A stretch of DNA of 64,000 nt, from NCBI GenBank assembly GCA_024234675.1, contig JACKNU010000005.1, forward strand, positions 96,716-160,715, given 5' to 3'. Position numbers and translations under genes: made by a program. This stretch comes from Pseudomonadales bacterium. Its GTDB lineage: Bacteria; Pseudomonadota; Gammaproteobacteria; Pseudomonadales; Halieaceae. Under the pieces are notes generated by a model, which saw nothing but the letters and a program-made list of their open reading frames with translations, ran no database searches and had not been told where the DNA came from. Of the stretch, positions 41,700 to 50,865 are shown piece after piece; within the stretch, counting starts at the first letter, position 1, and every line of letters begins with the position of its first letter.

Positions 41700-41793
41700 G
41701 AAAACCTCCGATTACGGGCCCTGTTATTCGGTATTTTTTCGGGGCCGCCCAAAAATATTAGCAGCTACCGGAAAATTTGCAGCCCGGCGGCAC

Positions 41794-42648
41794 TCAGGTC
41801 AGCAGGACCAACAGGGACAGCACCACCACCCAGCAGGCCGCGCTGCGCGACAACAGGCCGCCCAATTCCCTGTTCTGGCTAACCGCCAGGGCATCAAAAT
41901 CTGTCTGGTCGGCCCGCGGGGTCGAGGCATCGAAGTGCAGGGCCGCACTGGCGACGGCGTACAGCAGCTCCGGGGCTGCTTGCGACGTATCCTTCATACC
42001 GTTGAGCAGGGCCGACCGGCTGCCCAGAAAATCGCCAGTGAGACTGAAGGCCGCCGCCAGCAGCCGCGCCGGCACCCAGTCCGCGTAAAACAGCCAGCGT
42101 TGCCGCTGCTGCCCCCCGAACTCATCGCCGGCCAGTTGTAGCAGCCGATACGCCACCGCACCGGCGGGACCCAGCACCACAAAATAGAACAGTACCGCGA
42201 ACCAGCGCTGGAAGCCCTCGTAGAGCAGCGCACGCTGGACCATGACGTGCACCTCGGCGGCCGACCCCGGGCTTTCGCCTTGCTCATCCAAAGCAAAAAC
42301 CTGGCTTGCTTCCAGATAGGCGGCCTCAAAGTCGCCGCTGAAGGCGTGGCCGCGATAGCGCCCCATGATGGCCTGGAAATCTCCCCGGCCAAAGGCGTAC
42401 AGCAGCAGCAAGGCCGCCAAACCTATCCACAGCAGGCCAAACAGGATCGGCGCAATCAACCCGAGCACAACAGCCGCCAACAGCGCGGGCAGCGCCACCG
42501 CCACCAGCAGGGCGCCCCCGCCCGACAAGCCGGCGCGCTGCAGCCGCTCCCTCCAACTGTCGAACCAGCCATCGCGATGTACCCGCTCCGCGGTACCCCA
42601 GAGCTGCAACAGGACAATGGCAATAACGCCCGCTAGAAACAACATCAA
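41794..42648 (-). CDS. ampE: AmpE-like inner-membrane protein
   Basis: This 284-residue protein has four or five hydrophobic segments and AmpE-like features (GDFEAAYLEASQVFA, VQRALLYEGFQRWFAVLFYFVVLGPAGA). AmpE is linked to beta-lactamase induction and peptidoglycan recycling through its constant pairing with AmpD; its biochemical role is not settled. Its ATGA overlap with ampD shows cotranscription. The 93-base gap below it holds no clear terminator. Confidence 0.88.
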   Translation of the reverse strand: MMLFLAGVIAIVLLQLWGTAERVHRDGWFDSWRERLQRAGLSGGGALLVAVALPALLAAVVLGLIAPILFGLLWIGLAALLLLYAFGRGDFQAIMGRYRGHAFSGDFEAAYLEASQVFALDEQGESPGSAAEVHVMVQRALLYEGFQRWFAVLFYFVVLGPAGAVAYRLLQLAGDEFGGQQRQRWLFYADWVPARLLAAAFSLTGDFLGSRSALLNGMKDTSQAAPELLYAVASAALHFDASTPRADQTDFDALAVSQNRELGGLLSRSAACWVVVLSLLVLLT

Positions 42649-43229
42649 TTCACTCCATTTTCAGCCATCAGCCGGCGATATCGTGGCCAATCGAAACAGG
42701 GACCCGGATCGGTCTTGCGCCCCGGCGCAATGTCGCTATGACCCACGATGCGATCACCGGTAATACCAGGATAGGTTCGCTGCAGTACCGCCGTGACAGC
42801 GGCCAGCGCAGTGTATTGCTCATCACTGAAAGGCGTATCGTCGGTGCCCTCCAGTTCGACTCCAATGCTGAAATCATTGCAGTTGTCGCGCCCCGCAAAG
42901 CAGGATTGTCCCGCATGCCAGGCGCGCTGCCCGAAATCGACAAACTGGACCAGTTGCCCGCCGCGCTCGATCAGCAAATGCGCCGAGACTTCCGCGCCGC
43001 GTATCTCCGTGAAAAACGGGTGCTCGTCCCAATCCAGGCAATTGGTGAACAGGCGCTCAATGCAGTTGCCGCCAAACTGACCCGGTGGCAGGGAGATATT
43101 GTGGATGACCAGCAGGTCGGGGACGCAGGCCGGTGGCCGGGGACCGAAGTTGGGGGACCGCACCCGCCGGGCCTGCTTCAGCCAGCCTTCTTCGAGCGTG
43201 TAACAATTGTCGGTCTGTGTTATTGCCAT
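42645..43229 (-). CDS. ampD: 1,6-anhydro-N-acetylmuramyl-L-alanine amidase AmpD
   Basis: This 194-residue cytoplasmic Zn amidase is of the amidase_2 fold. It cleaves anhydro-muropeptides during cell-wall recycling. Zinc ligands are His43 (VIHNIS), His164 (VGHSDIAPGRKTDPG) and Asp174, and the catalytic-type Glu lies in SIGVELEGTDD. No signal peptide, which separates it from periplasmic AmpDh forms. It forms an operon with ampE and is divergent from nadC, as in other Gammaproteobacteria. Confidence 0.95.
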   Translation of the reverse strand: MAITQTDNCYTLEEGWLKQARRVRSPNFGPRPPACVPDLLVIHNISLPPGQFGGNCIERLFTNCLDWDEHPFFTEIRGAEVSAHLLIERGGQLVQFVDFGQRAWHAGQSCFAGRDNCNDFSIGVELEGTDDTPFSDEQYTALAAVTAVLQRTYPGITGDRIVGHSDIAPGRKTDPGPCFDWPRYRRLMAENGVN

Positions 43230-43281
43230 GCCCCATCATAGTCGACAGTTGACGGCCGGCTCAATCGGCGCGGCGCTGGCA

Positions 43282-43311
43282 TTAACAGGGGACCGGGGTA
43301 GCTGCTACAAT
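43282..43311 (+). promoter_or_regulatory. Sigma-70-type promoter of nadC
   Basis: TTAACA (43282-43287) and TACAAT (43306-43311) are separated by 18 bases. A start near 43318 would give a short leader before ATG 43342. It lies in the ampD-nadC divergent gap (112 bases). Confidence 0.6.
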
Positions 43312-43341
43312 CGGCGCCCCATCAATACGCGCGCCCAGCCC

Positions 43342-44196
43342 ATGAACCACAGTCTTGCTCACCGCCACGAACCCGATGCCGGGGTCATACTCGACAATGT
43401 GCGCGCCGCGCTGGCCGAGGATGTGGGCAGTGGCGATATCACCGCCGCCCTCATTCCCGCGGATGCCGTTGCCAACGCCAGGATCATCACCCGGGAGGAT
43501 GGCGTACTCTGCGGTCGCGCCTGGGTGGAACGCGTGTTCCTGGAAATTGATCCCGCTATCACCCTGGCCTGGGAGGCTGACGATGGCAGCGCCATCGGGG
43601 CGGGTGACACCCTGTTCAGCGCCAGCGGCCCCGCCCGGGGATTGCTGACGGCCGAGCGCAGCGCCCTGAATTTCCTGCAATTGCTGTCGGGTACCGCCAC
43701 GACCTGCAGCCGCTACGCGGCTCTGGTGGCGGGCACCAGCGTGAAGCTGCTGGATACCCGCAAGACCATACCCGGCCTGCGCGTCGCCCAGAAGTATGCA
43801 GTGAGCTGCGGGGGCTGCTTTAACCACCGCATGGGGCTGTTTGACGCCTTCCTGATCAAGGAAAACCACATCAACGCCTGCGGGGGTATCGCCGCGGCAG
43901 TCGAGATGGCGCACAGGACAGCCCCCGGCAAGCCGGTGGAAGTGGAAGTGGAGACCCCGGAGGAACTGGAACAGGCCCTCGCGGCGGGCTGCGACCGGGT
44001 CATGCTGGATAATTTCTCGCTGGCGGAGATGGCCAGCGCAGTTGCGTACACCGGCGGTCGCGCGGAACTCGAAGCCTCCGGCAATGTGACCGAACGGACC
44101 CTGCGCGCCATTGCCGAGACCGGCGTGGACTACATCTCGATCGGTGCTCTCACCAAGGACTGCAAGGCCCTGGACCTCTCCATGCGGTTGTTATAA
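43342..44196 (+). CDS. nadC: Nicotinate-nucleotide pyrophosphorylase (quinolinate phosphoribosyltransferase)
   Basis: This 284-residue NAD-biosynthesis enzyme converts quinolinate and PRPP to nicotinate mononucleotide. It shows EDVGSGDITAALIP, LLDTRKTIPGLRVAQKYAV and HRMGLFDAFLIKENHI, plus the C-terminal EASGNVTERTLRAIAETGVDYISIGALT. ATG 43342 gives the usual length; the frame is open to 43207. Its last six bases overlap convergent rraA. Adjacent ampD is a conserved gammaproteobacterial neighbour. Confidence 0.97.
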   Translation: MNHSLAHRHEPDAGVILDNVRAALAEDVGSGDITAALIPADAVANARIITREDGVLCGRAWVERVFLEIDPAITLAWEADDGSAIGAGDTLFSASGPARGLLTAERSALNFLQLLSGTATTCSRYAALVAGTSVKLLDTRKTIPGLRVAQKYAVSCGGCFNHRMGLFDAFLIKENHINACGGIAAAVEMAHRTAPGKPVEVEVETPEELEQALAAGCDRVMLDNFSLAEMASAVAYTGGRAELEASGNVTERTLRAIAETGVDYISIGALTKDCKALDLSMRLL

Positions 44197-44670
44197 CAGG
44201 GCCTGTTTGCTGACGATAACGCCATTGTTGTCGGCGTATACGTAATCGCCCGGCTGTATCTCGACACCGCCGAACGCTATGGGAACATCCCGCTGCCCCG
44301 CCCCCAGCTTCTCGGTTTTCAGCGGACAGTGACCCAGCGCCTGCACCCCTATGGCCGTGGCGGCGATCTGGTCAACGTCTCTCACCGCGCCATTTATGAC
44401 CAGGCCCGCCCAGCCGTTGGCTGCTGCCTGCTCAGCGAGCATGTCACCCAGCAGGGCACGCCGCAGGGAGCCCCCGCCATCCACCACAATCACACGCCCG
44501 GCTCCGGGCTCGCCCACGCAGGCCTTCACCAGGGAGTTGTCCTCGTGACACTTGATGGTCACCGCGGGGCCGCCGAATACCCGGTTGGCGCCGTAACTTG
44601 TGAATTGCAGCTCCACCGCCCTGGCGGCAGGGTGGGCATCAGTGAGATCGGGGGTTGAGAAGGTATTCAT
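44191..44670 (-). CDS. rraA: RraA family protein, regulator of ribonuclease E activity
   Basis: This 159-residue protein has the RraA core: TPDLTDAHP, FGGPAVTIKC, GRVIVVDGGGSLRRALLGDMLAEQAA and NGAVRDVDQIA. In E. coli RraA binds RNase E and slows mRNA decay. Some members of this fold are aldolases for 4-hydroxy-4-methyl-2-oxoglutarate, but length and the DMLAE stretch fit the RraA branch. It is convergent with nadC and divergent from the LysR gene. Confidence 0.93.
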   Translation of the reverse strand: MNTFSTPDLTDAHPAARAVELQFTSYGANRVFGGPAVTIKCHEDNSLVKACVGEPGAGRVIVVDGGGSLRRALLGDMLAEQAAANGWAGLVINGAVRDVDQIAATAIGVQALGHCPLKTEKLGAGQRDVPIAFGGVEIQPGDYVYADNNGVIVSKQALL

Positions 44671-44708
44671 GTCAGGCTATCCAGGGGGTGGGTGAAGAAT
44701 CAAACACA

Positions 44709-44736
44709 TTGGCAATTGTAGAGACCGGGGTATAAT
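44709..44736 (+). promoter_or_regulatory. Sigma-70 promoter of the LysR-type regulator gene
   Basis: TTGGCA (44709-44714) and a perfect TATAAT (44731-44736) are 16 bases apart. GGGG and CCCC arms flank the -10, so a small inverted repeat overlaps it and could be an operator. Transcription would begin near 44743, about 30-50 bases before the candidate starts. Confidence 0.65.
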
Positions 44737-44774
44737 TCCCCCAATCAATACACGGTATTCTCATCATTCCTTGA

Positions 44775-45749
44775 GTGAATAGGGGGCCAGCCCTGAACAT
44801 CAACCGTATAGACCTGAACCTGCTGGTGTACCTGGACGCCCTGCTGCGAGAGCGCAACGTCACCCAGGCCGCCAACCAGCTCAACCTGTCCCAACCCGCC
44901 ATGAGTAACGGCCTGCGACGCCTGCGGGACCTGTTCGATGATCCCCTGCTGGTGCGCACCAGCGAGGGCATGACCCCCACGGAACGGGCGCTGGAACTGG
45001 AACCCGTGGTGCGCGAAGTCCTCACAACGATTGACCGGGCCGTGCAACCGCGTTCGGAGTTTGACGCCCAGCACGCCCAGCGGGTATTTCGCATCATGGC
45101 CAGTGATTATGCGGAATCCACGCTGCTGCCCAGCGTGCTGGGGAAACTGCGCAACCTGGCGCCCGGACTGACGCTGGACATCATGACTCCCAGCGATGTC
45201 AGCTTCCTGGATGTGGAGCGCGGCAAGGTGGACATGGTGATCAACCGCTTCGACTCCATGCCCCAGTCATTTCACCAGATTCACCTCTGGGATGACAGCT
45301 TCACCTGCGTGCTCAGCCCAGAGAATCCGGTGCTCGATGACTTCACCCTGGACAACTACCTGCAGGCCAACCACGTCTGGGTGAGCAAGACCGGCATGGG
45401 CGTCGGCGTCGGTGTAAACCCCGACGATGTACAGCGCCTGGGATGGGTAGACGTGGCCCTGAACAAGCTCGGCAAGAAACGCCAGATCAGGGTATTTACC
45501 CGCCATTACCAGGCCGCAATGACCCTTGCGGAGCAAAACGACCTGATCGTCACCCTGCCCACCCGGGCCGCCCTGCTCAAGCGCAACAATCCGCGGGTGG
45601 TGCTGCGGGAACCGCCGCTGGAGATTCCGCCGCTGGAACTGAAAATGGCCTGGAGCCCGCTGCTGCAACACAACCCGGCCAATAAATGGCTGCGCAAACT
45701 GATCGTCGATACCGCCAGGGAACTGGATGGCCAGGATCCCACCCTGTAG
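44775..45749 (+). CDS. LysR-type transcriptional regulator
   Basis: This regulator is about 318-324 residues, with a winged helix-turn-helix (VTQAANQLNLSQPAMSNGLRRLRDLF) and a periplasmic-binding-like effector domain. It belongs to the NodD/LeuO-like branch that begins with an IDLNLLVYLDALLRERNVT pattern. GTG 44775 is the conventional start but has no ribosome-binding site. CTG 44793 has AGGGGG six bases upstream and aligns with the usual first residue of the family, so it may be the true start. Its neighbour is malate synthase G, 154 bases downstream on the same strand; control of it is possible but unproven. Confidence 0.9.
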   Translation: MNRGPALNINRIDLNLLVYLDALLRERNVTQAANQLNLSQPAMSNGLRRLRDLFDDPLLVRTSEGMTPTERALELEPVVREVLTTIDRAVQPRSEFDAQHAQRVFRIMASDYAESTLLPSVLGKLRNLAPGLTLDIMTPSDVSFLDVERGKVDMVINRFDSMPQSFHQIHLWDDSFTCVLSPENPVLDDFTLDNYLQANHVWVSKTGMGVGVGVNPDDVQRLGWVDVALNKLGKKRQIRVFTRHYQAAMTLAEQNDLIVTLPTRAALLKRNNPRVVLREPPLEIPPLELKMAWSPLLQHNPANKWLRKLIVDTARELDGQDPTL

Positions 45750-45903
45750 CTTTCGACCGGCAATTGCATTCACAGGTAAAATGATCGCGATAAAAACGAT
45801 AAATTAGCTAAATTAAGGGTCCCGCTCTAGACTCTTCATCCGGCATAGTATTGCCCGATATTGCGCTCTCGAAGCCGCACAACACATTACGAGGATCCTC
45901 ACC

Positions 45904-48084
45904 ATGACTGATCGAATCCAGCGCGGCGGCCTGCAGATCGCCCCGGGCCTCTGCGAACTTCTCGAGCACGAGATCGCCCCGGGTACCGGCATTGCGCCAG
46001 AGCATTTCTGGCAGGCACTGGAAGCTATCGTCGAGGAACTGGGGCCGCGCAATCGCGAGTTGCTGCAGATCCGCGAGGAACTGCAGGGCAAGATCGACGC
46101 CTGGCACCGCGCCCATCCCGGGGCGGGTTATGACCGCGAGGCTTACAAGGCATTCCTGGTGGAGATCGGCTACCTGTTGCCGGAGGGTGAGGATTTCTCC
46201 ATCGCCACCGAAAACGTGGATGATGAAGTCGCCACGCTCGCCGGCCCCCAGCTGGTAGTACCCGTCATGAATGCCCGTTACGCGCTGAACGCGGCCAATG
46301 CGCGCTGGGGCAGCCTGTACGACGCACTGTATGGCACCGATGTGATCTCCGAGGAGGGCGGGGCCCAGCGCAGCGGACCCTATAACCCGGTGCGGGGAGC
46401 CAAAGTCATCGCCTTCGCCCGGGACTTCCTGAATCGCCATTGCCCCCTCACCACAGGAGACCACAGCGCCGCGACGGCTTACCGGGTAGTGGATGGACAG
46501 TTGCAGGTGACCCTGTCGGGTGGTGGCACCGGCTCGCTGGCGGCGCCGCAACAGTTTCGCGGTTATGCCGGGGATGCGGCCGCGCCGACCAGTATCCTGT
46601 TGCGCCACAACGGCCTGCATATCGAGATCCAGATCGATCCCTCCAGCCCCATCGGCGCCAGCGACCCCGCCGGCGTCAAGGACCTGGTACTGGAAGCGGC
46701 GCTGACCACCATCCAGGATTGCGAGGACTCGGTGGCCGCGGTAGATGCCGAGGACAAGGCCCTGGTGTACCGCAACTGGCTGGGCCTGATGCGCGGCGAC
46801 CTGACGGATACCTTCGACAAGGGCGGAAAGACCGTGAGTCGGACCCTGAATCCCGACCGCGTCTTCACCGCGGCAGACGGCGGCGAACTGGTACTGCCGG
46901 GCCGCAGCCTGATGTTCGTGCGCAACGTGGGTCACCTGATGACCAATGACGCGGTGCTGGACAAATCCGGCCGGGAAATTCCCGAGGGCATTATGGATGG
47001 CCTGTTCACCGCCCTGATCGCCCTGCACGACCTGCGCAAAAGTGATGACGCCGCGCGCAACTCCCGCCGCGGCAGTGTCTATATCGTCAAGCCCAAGATG
47101 CATGGCCCGGAGGAAGTCGCTTTCACCTGCGCCCTGTTCGATCGTATCGAAGACGCCCTGGGCATGAGCCGCAACACCCTGAAAGTTGGCATCATGGACG
47201 AGGAGCGACGCACCACCGTCAACCTCAAGGAGTGTATCCGGGTCGCCCGCGAGCGCCTGGTATTCATCAACACCGGCTTCCTGGACCGCACCGGCGACGA
47301 GATACACACCAGCATGGAAGCGGGCGCGATTACCCCCAAGGGTGCCATGAAACAGGAGCCCTGGATAAACGCCTACGAGGACTGGAATGTGGACATCGGC
47401 CTGCAGTGCGGCCTGTTGGGACGAGCCCAGATCGGCAAGGGAATGTGGGCCATGCCCGACCTCATGGCGGATATGCTCAAGAACAAGATAGGCCATCCCC
47501 AGGCTGGCGCCAGCACCGCCTGGGTGCCCTCTCCCACGGCCGCCACACTGCACGCCATTCACTACCACCAGGTCGACGTGGCGGCGCGCCAGCAGGAAAT
47601 CATGCAGCGCGCACGCGCCTCCCTGGATGACATCCTGCTGATTCCCCTGAAAGGGGCCACCGGGCTCAGCGAAGCGGATATCCAGCGAGAACTCGACAAC
47701 AACGCCCAGGGCATTCTGGGCTATGTAGTGCGCTGGGTAGACCAGGGAGTGGGCTGCTCCAAGGTGCCGGATATCAACCACGTGGGCCTGATGGAGGACC
47801 GCGCCACCCTGCGCATCTCCAGCCAGCACATCGCCAACTGGCTGCGGCACGGCGTGTGCACCGAATCACAGGTACGGGCTACCCTGGAGCGGATGGCCGA
47901 AGTGGTGGACCAGCAAAACGCCGGCGACCCCCAGTACCGCAACATGGCCCCGGACTTCGATGCCAGCATCGCCTTCCAGGCAGCCTGCGACCTGGTCTTT
48001 CTCGGGCGGGAGCAGCCCAGCGGGTATACCGAGCCCGTGCTGCATGCACGCCGCAGGCAACTGAAGGCAGCCAGCGGTTCCTGA
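45904..48084 (+). CDS. glcB: Malate synthase G
   Basis: This 726-residue enzyme condenses glyoxylate and acetyl-CoA to malate in the glyoxylate shunt. It has the family features NARWGSLYDALYGTD, TIQDCEDSVAAVDAEDK, GVKVGIMDEERRTTVNLKECI (here NTLKVGIMDEERRTTVNL), TGFLDRTGDEIHTSMEAG and GKGMWAMPDLMADML. Length is that of the monomeric G isoform. It has its own 154-base leader, AT-rich at 45790-45815, with GATAAA repeats but no confident promoter. It supports growth on acetyl-CoA-yielding substrates such as those from the acyl-CoA dehydrogenase pathway. Confidence 0.97.
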   Translation: MTDRIQRGGLQIAPGLCELLEHEIAPGTGIAPEHFWQALEAIVEELGPRNRELLQIREELQGKIDAWHRAHPGAGYDREAYKAFLVEIGYLLPEGEDFSIATENVDDEVATLAGPQLVVPVMNARYALNAANARWGSLYDALYGTDVISEEGGAQRSGPYNPVRGAKVIAFARDFLNRHCPLTTGDHSAATAYRVVDGQLQVTLSGGGTGSLAAPQQFRGYAGDAAAPTSILLRHNGLHIEIQIDPSSPIGASDPAGVKDLVLEAALTTIQDCEDSVAAVDAEDKALVYRNWLGLMRGDLTDTFDKGGKTVSRTLNPDRVFTAADGGELVLPGRSLMFVRNVGHLMTNDAVLDKSGREIPEGIMDGLFTALIALHDLRKSDDAARNSRRGSVYIVKPKMHGPEEVAFTCALFDRIEDALGMSRNTLKVGIMDEERRTTVNLKECIRVARERLVFINTGFLDRTGDEIHTSMEAGAITPKGAMKQEPWINAYEDWNVDIGLQCGLLGRAQIGKGMWAMPDLMADMLKNKIGHPQAGASTAWVPSPTAATLHAIHYHQVDVAARQQEIMQRARASLDDILLIPLKGATGLSEADIQRELDNNAQGILGYVVRWVDQGVGCSKVPDINHVGLMEDRATLRISSQHIANWLRHGVCTESQVRATLERMAEVVDQQNAGDPQYRNMAPDFDASIAFQAACDLVFLGREQPSGYTEPVLHARRRQLKAASGS

Positions 48085-48096
48085 GCTTGCAGTTGC

Positions 48097-48123
48097 CCCG
48101 GGCGCGACTCAATCGTGCCCGGG
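48097..48123. terminator. Strong hairpin between convergent glcB and the GT2 gene
   Basis: An 11-bp stem (CCCGGGCGCGA against TCGTGCCCGGG, one G-T pair) closes a five-base loop. It overlaps the last codons of the GT2 gene. No U-run follows on either side, so it may act as a bidirectional RNA end or roadblock and not as a canonical terminator. Confidence 0.45.
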
Positions 48124-48981
48124 ATCGGACTCCTTGTACTGCAGGTTGGTCAGTTGCTCTGCCAGCAAGCCCATCAGGAACACGATAGTGCCGGCCAGGA
48201 TCAACAGGGTGGACATATTGGAAAAACGCCAGGTGCCGGTCGTGAAGGTGGAGATCAGGTAATTGAAAAAACCCAGCCCGGAAATGAGTATCGCCATCGG
48301 GAAATAGACCTTCAGCGGTGAGTACAGCGTGCCGATCTTGAAAATGATAAGGAAAAAGCGCACCCCGTCCCGCACGATATTGATATGACTGCTACCTACC
48401 CGGGGAGCCACGGTAATAGGGACAAAGCCCACGGAATAACCGGCGCGAAAAAAAGCCATGGTCGAGGTGGTGGGGTAGCTGAAACCATTGGGCAGCAGGT
48501 AGAGGAAGTCCAGAAACTTGCTGCGCTTCACGCAGCGAAAACCGGATGTGAGATCCGGGATCTCACGGTTTACCATCCAGCCCGCGAGCCTGTTGTAGAG
48601 GTTGTTTGCGCTCCAGCGGGCTATATTGGCTTGCGAAGAGAGGCCGCTGCGGGCGCCCACGACCAGGTCATAGCCCTCTTCCATACGGTACAACAGGCGC
48701 TCGATATCAGCCGGGTCGTGCTGCCCGTCACCGTCCATGAAGACAATATATTCGCCTCTGGCCGCCCGGGCGCCGGTTTTGATGGCAGCCCCGTTACCCT
48801 TGGAATAGGGGTGGGAGATCACCCGCACCCCGGCACCCTTACACACTTCCACAGTCCTGTCAGTGGAGCCATCGTCGACCACGATAACATCGGCTTCCGG
48901 GTAGAGCTGACGCAGGGTTGGCAGGAATGTCGCGAGCCCCTCTTGTTCATTCTTGGCCGGGATGACAATGGAAAGCTTCAA
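48109..48981 (-). CDS. DPM1-like family 2 glycosyltransferase (polyprenyl-phosphate sugar synthase type)
   Basis: This 290-residue protein has a GT-A domain starting KLSIVIPAKNEQEG, with VVDDGSTD and the metal-binding DGDGQHD. Two C-terminal membrane helices (about 222-245 and 256-277) follow. This layout is that of dolichyl/undecaprenyl-phosphate mannose or glucose synthases, which load a lipid carrier for GT-C enzymes working on the periplasmic side. It is the third gene of an operon with two TMTC-like GT-C proteins (six-base gap to the upstream gene), which would use its product. The sugar is unknown. Confidence 0.88.
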   Translation of the reverse strand: MKLSIVIPAKNEQEGLATFLPTLRQLYPEADVIVVDDGSTDRTVEVCKGAGVRVISHPYSKGNGAAIKTGARAARGEYIVFMDGDGQHDPADIERLLYRMEEGYDLVVGARSGLSSQANIARWSANNLYNRLAGWMVNREIPDLTSGFRCVKRSKFLDFLYLLPNGFSYPTTSTMAFFRAGYSVGFVPITVAPRVGSSHINIVRDGVRFFLIIFKIGTLYSPLKVYFPMAILISGLGFFNYLISTFTTGTWRFSNMSTLLILAGTIVFLMGLLAEQLTNLQYKESDPGHD

Positions 48982-48987
48982 TGGCTG

Positions 48988-50865
48988 TTACTCCAGATAT
49001 AGCGACAGGGTCTGTTGCTGGCCTGTGGTCAATTGTCCCTGCTCCTGCAATTCCAGCAACCTGGACCTTACGGTATTTATGTCCTCCACTTTACCCAAAG
49101 CACTGACAAAATGCAGCTTCATCAGCAGGCCCTGGGGATTATCCGGCGACATCCGCAAAAACTGATCGATATAGGCCGTCGCCAGCTGCCACCGCTGCAG
49201 AGTGTTTTCCAGCAGGGCAAGGCCCAGGTAAATATTGGCTGAAGCCGTGGCGGGTGAGGTGTTTTCCAGGAAAATCTCCCCCATCCTGTTGGCAAACAGC
49301 ACGCTGTCGAATTCCGGGCAGGCGCCGTCCTGCAGCATTTTGACCAAGGTGTGCAAGGTCACCACAGAGCTGAAGGGGCGCTCCGGATTGTCCATGCCAA
49401 GCCGCTTTATCTGATCCGGTGCTACCGGCTGATTGGCAATACACGCCAGCGCCAGGTCGCGAATATGGTGATCGCCACTGCGTTCGATTCTGCTCACTGC
49501 ATAAGCGCGCGCCGAGTACTTCCTGGCCTCGCCAATTTCACCAAGGTTAGCCATCTGCACCGCCATATCCGAGTTAGCCCGGAAGGACTCGGGGTGAGCA
49601 TTGAGGTGATTGAGAATCAGCAGCGGGTGGCTGGACCAGACCTGGACCTGGGAACTGGTAAGCATAGCCAACCACAGGGCGTAACAGGCGAGGTAGATCA
49701 GCAGCGGCGCTTTGATCTCGATCCACAGTTTAACCAGGCTCGCATAGACCAGACCCACCAGTAAGAACGCTCCAATGCCGGGAAAGTAGCTGCGATGCTC
49801 GAAGTAGAGCTCCAGCGGCAACACCGTGGATTCCACGCTATGCCCCACCAGGAACCAGGCGATTGCCATGGCAAAGTAGCGCCCCCAGCGCCACTTTAGA
49901 AGCACGACAAAAAGTAACATCACCCCCAGCCAGGCAAACACCGCATACTGCGTGACAGGGGGATCAAACAGGGAGGTCGAAACAATATAGTCATCGTGAT
50001 ACAGACCCATTCTCAGGACCTGCGGCGCGTAGAGCTGGCCCAGATAATCCCAGAGGATGCGAGTCTGGGTGAGTAACCGCTCATCCAGGGTAAAATAACG
50101 ACGTCCAAAGCCAGCAGCGAGTCGCTCGTAGTCGAACGCCATGAGCAAACCCAAGGCCCCCAGAGCAATCAGGCCCAGGGTTAGCATCCTTAGTCCGGAG
50201 ATAAACCGCATGTCCTTGTAATCAAACTGGAACCAGAGTGATTCAAGTAACAACAGTATAGGGATGATAACGATGGCGTTTTCCTTGGCAAACACTGCCA
50301 ACAGCGTATTTGCCAGGACGGCAATCGCCAGCCAGCCTGAAAACTCGCCTGCCGACAGTTTTTCTCGCCAGTAGATATAGGCAATACAGGCGCCCAGCAT
50401 GAAGGTAGTGCTCAGTATCGCCATGCGCTGGACCACATAGAGCACCGTACTGACATACAATGGCGAGAGCAGCCAGGCAGTCCCCAGCACCAGCGCAAGC
50501 CAGCGATGGGCCGGCGTGCCGATATGCCTGAACAGCAGGCAAAAAATCCATATAACCAGTACGCCATTGAGCAGGTGCAAAACAATATTCACACGTTTGC
50601 TGACAGCGAGACCGCCGTCGGAATACATTTTTTCAAGGACAAAACTGGCGATGGAAACCGGCCTGCCGAGGGGGCCTGAGGTGTCACCGGTGACGTAATC
50701 CCAGGCCAGTTCAGGCTGTGCCTTCAGATCGCCTATCACCAGTACACTGGTGGCATCATCCAGAAGGGCAGGGCCCGTCTGGCCCGGCCAGTAGGCCCAG
50801 GCGGTGAACAGGACAACGGACGTCGCCAGTGCCAGCCAGGCAAAGCAGCGCAAACGATTAACCAT
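48988..50865 (-). CDS. TMTC-like GT-C membrane glycosyltransferase (candidate O-glycosyltransferase), paralogue 1
   Basis: This protein is about 625 residues, with ten or more membrane helices then a soluble helical C-terminal region (about 420-625) suggestive of divergent TPR repeats. The first outer loop has LLDDATSV (Asp36-Asp37), the acidic pair typical of GT-C enzymes. Further family patterns are SPLYVSTVLYVVQRMAIL, FAKENAIVI and EHRSYFPG. The same pattern order occurs in eukaryotic TMTC1-4 O-mannosyltransferases. ATG 50865 overlaps the upstream paralogue by eight bases, with GGAAG upstream. Acceptor and sugar are inferred only from its neighbours. Confidence 0.8.
   Translation of the reverse strand: MVNRLRCFAWLALATSVVLFTAWAYWPGQTGPALLDDATSVLVIGDLKAQPELAWDYVTGDTSGPLGRPVSIASFVLEKMYSDGGLAVSKRVNIVLHLLNGVLVIWIFCLLFRHIGTPAHRWLALVLGTAWLLSPLYVSTVLYVVQRMAILSTTFMLGACIAYIYWREKLSAGEFSGWLAIAVLANTLLAVFAKENAIVIIPILLLLESLWFQFDYKDMRFISGLRMLTLGLIALGALGLLMAFDYERLAAGFGRRYFTLDERLLTQTRILWDYLGQLYAPQVLRMGLYHDDYIVSTSLFDPPVTQYAVFAWLGVMLLFVVLLKWRWGRYFAMAIAWFLVGHSVESTVLPLELYFEHRSYFPGIGAFLLVGLVYASLVKLWIEIKAPLLIYLACYALWLAMLTSSQVQVWSSHPLLILNHLNAHPESFRANSDMAVQMANLGEIGEARKYSARAYAVSRIERSGDHHIRDLALACIANQPVAPDQIKRLGMDNPERPFSSVVTLHTLVKMLQDGACPEFDSVLFANRMGEIFLENTSPATASANIYLGLALLENTLQRWQLATAYIDQFLRMSPDNPQGLLMKLHFVSALGKVEDINTVRSRLLELQEQGQLTTGQQQTLSLYLE

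Noticed and set aside
41720..41770. GC-rich core flanked by T-run and A-run between the FHA regulator and ampE
   Set aside because: It looks like a bidirectional terminator at first sight, but the central stem does not pair well enough.
45808..47850. A 680-codon open frame opposite glcB
   Set aside because: Antisense shadow; composition is His/Gln/Gly-rich with no domain, and malate synthase G is unmistakable.
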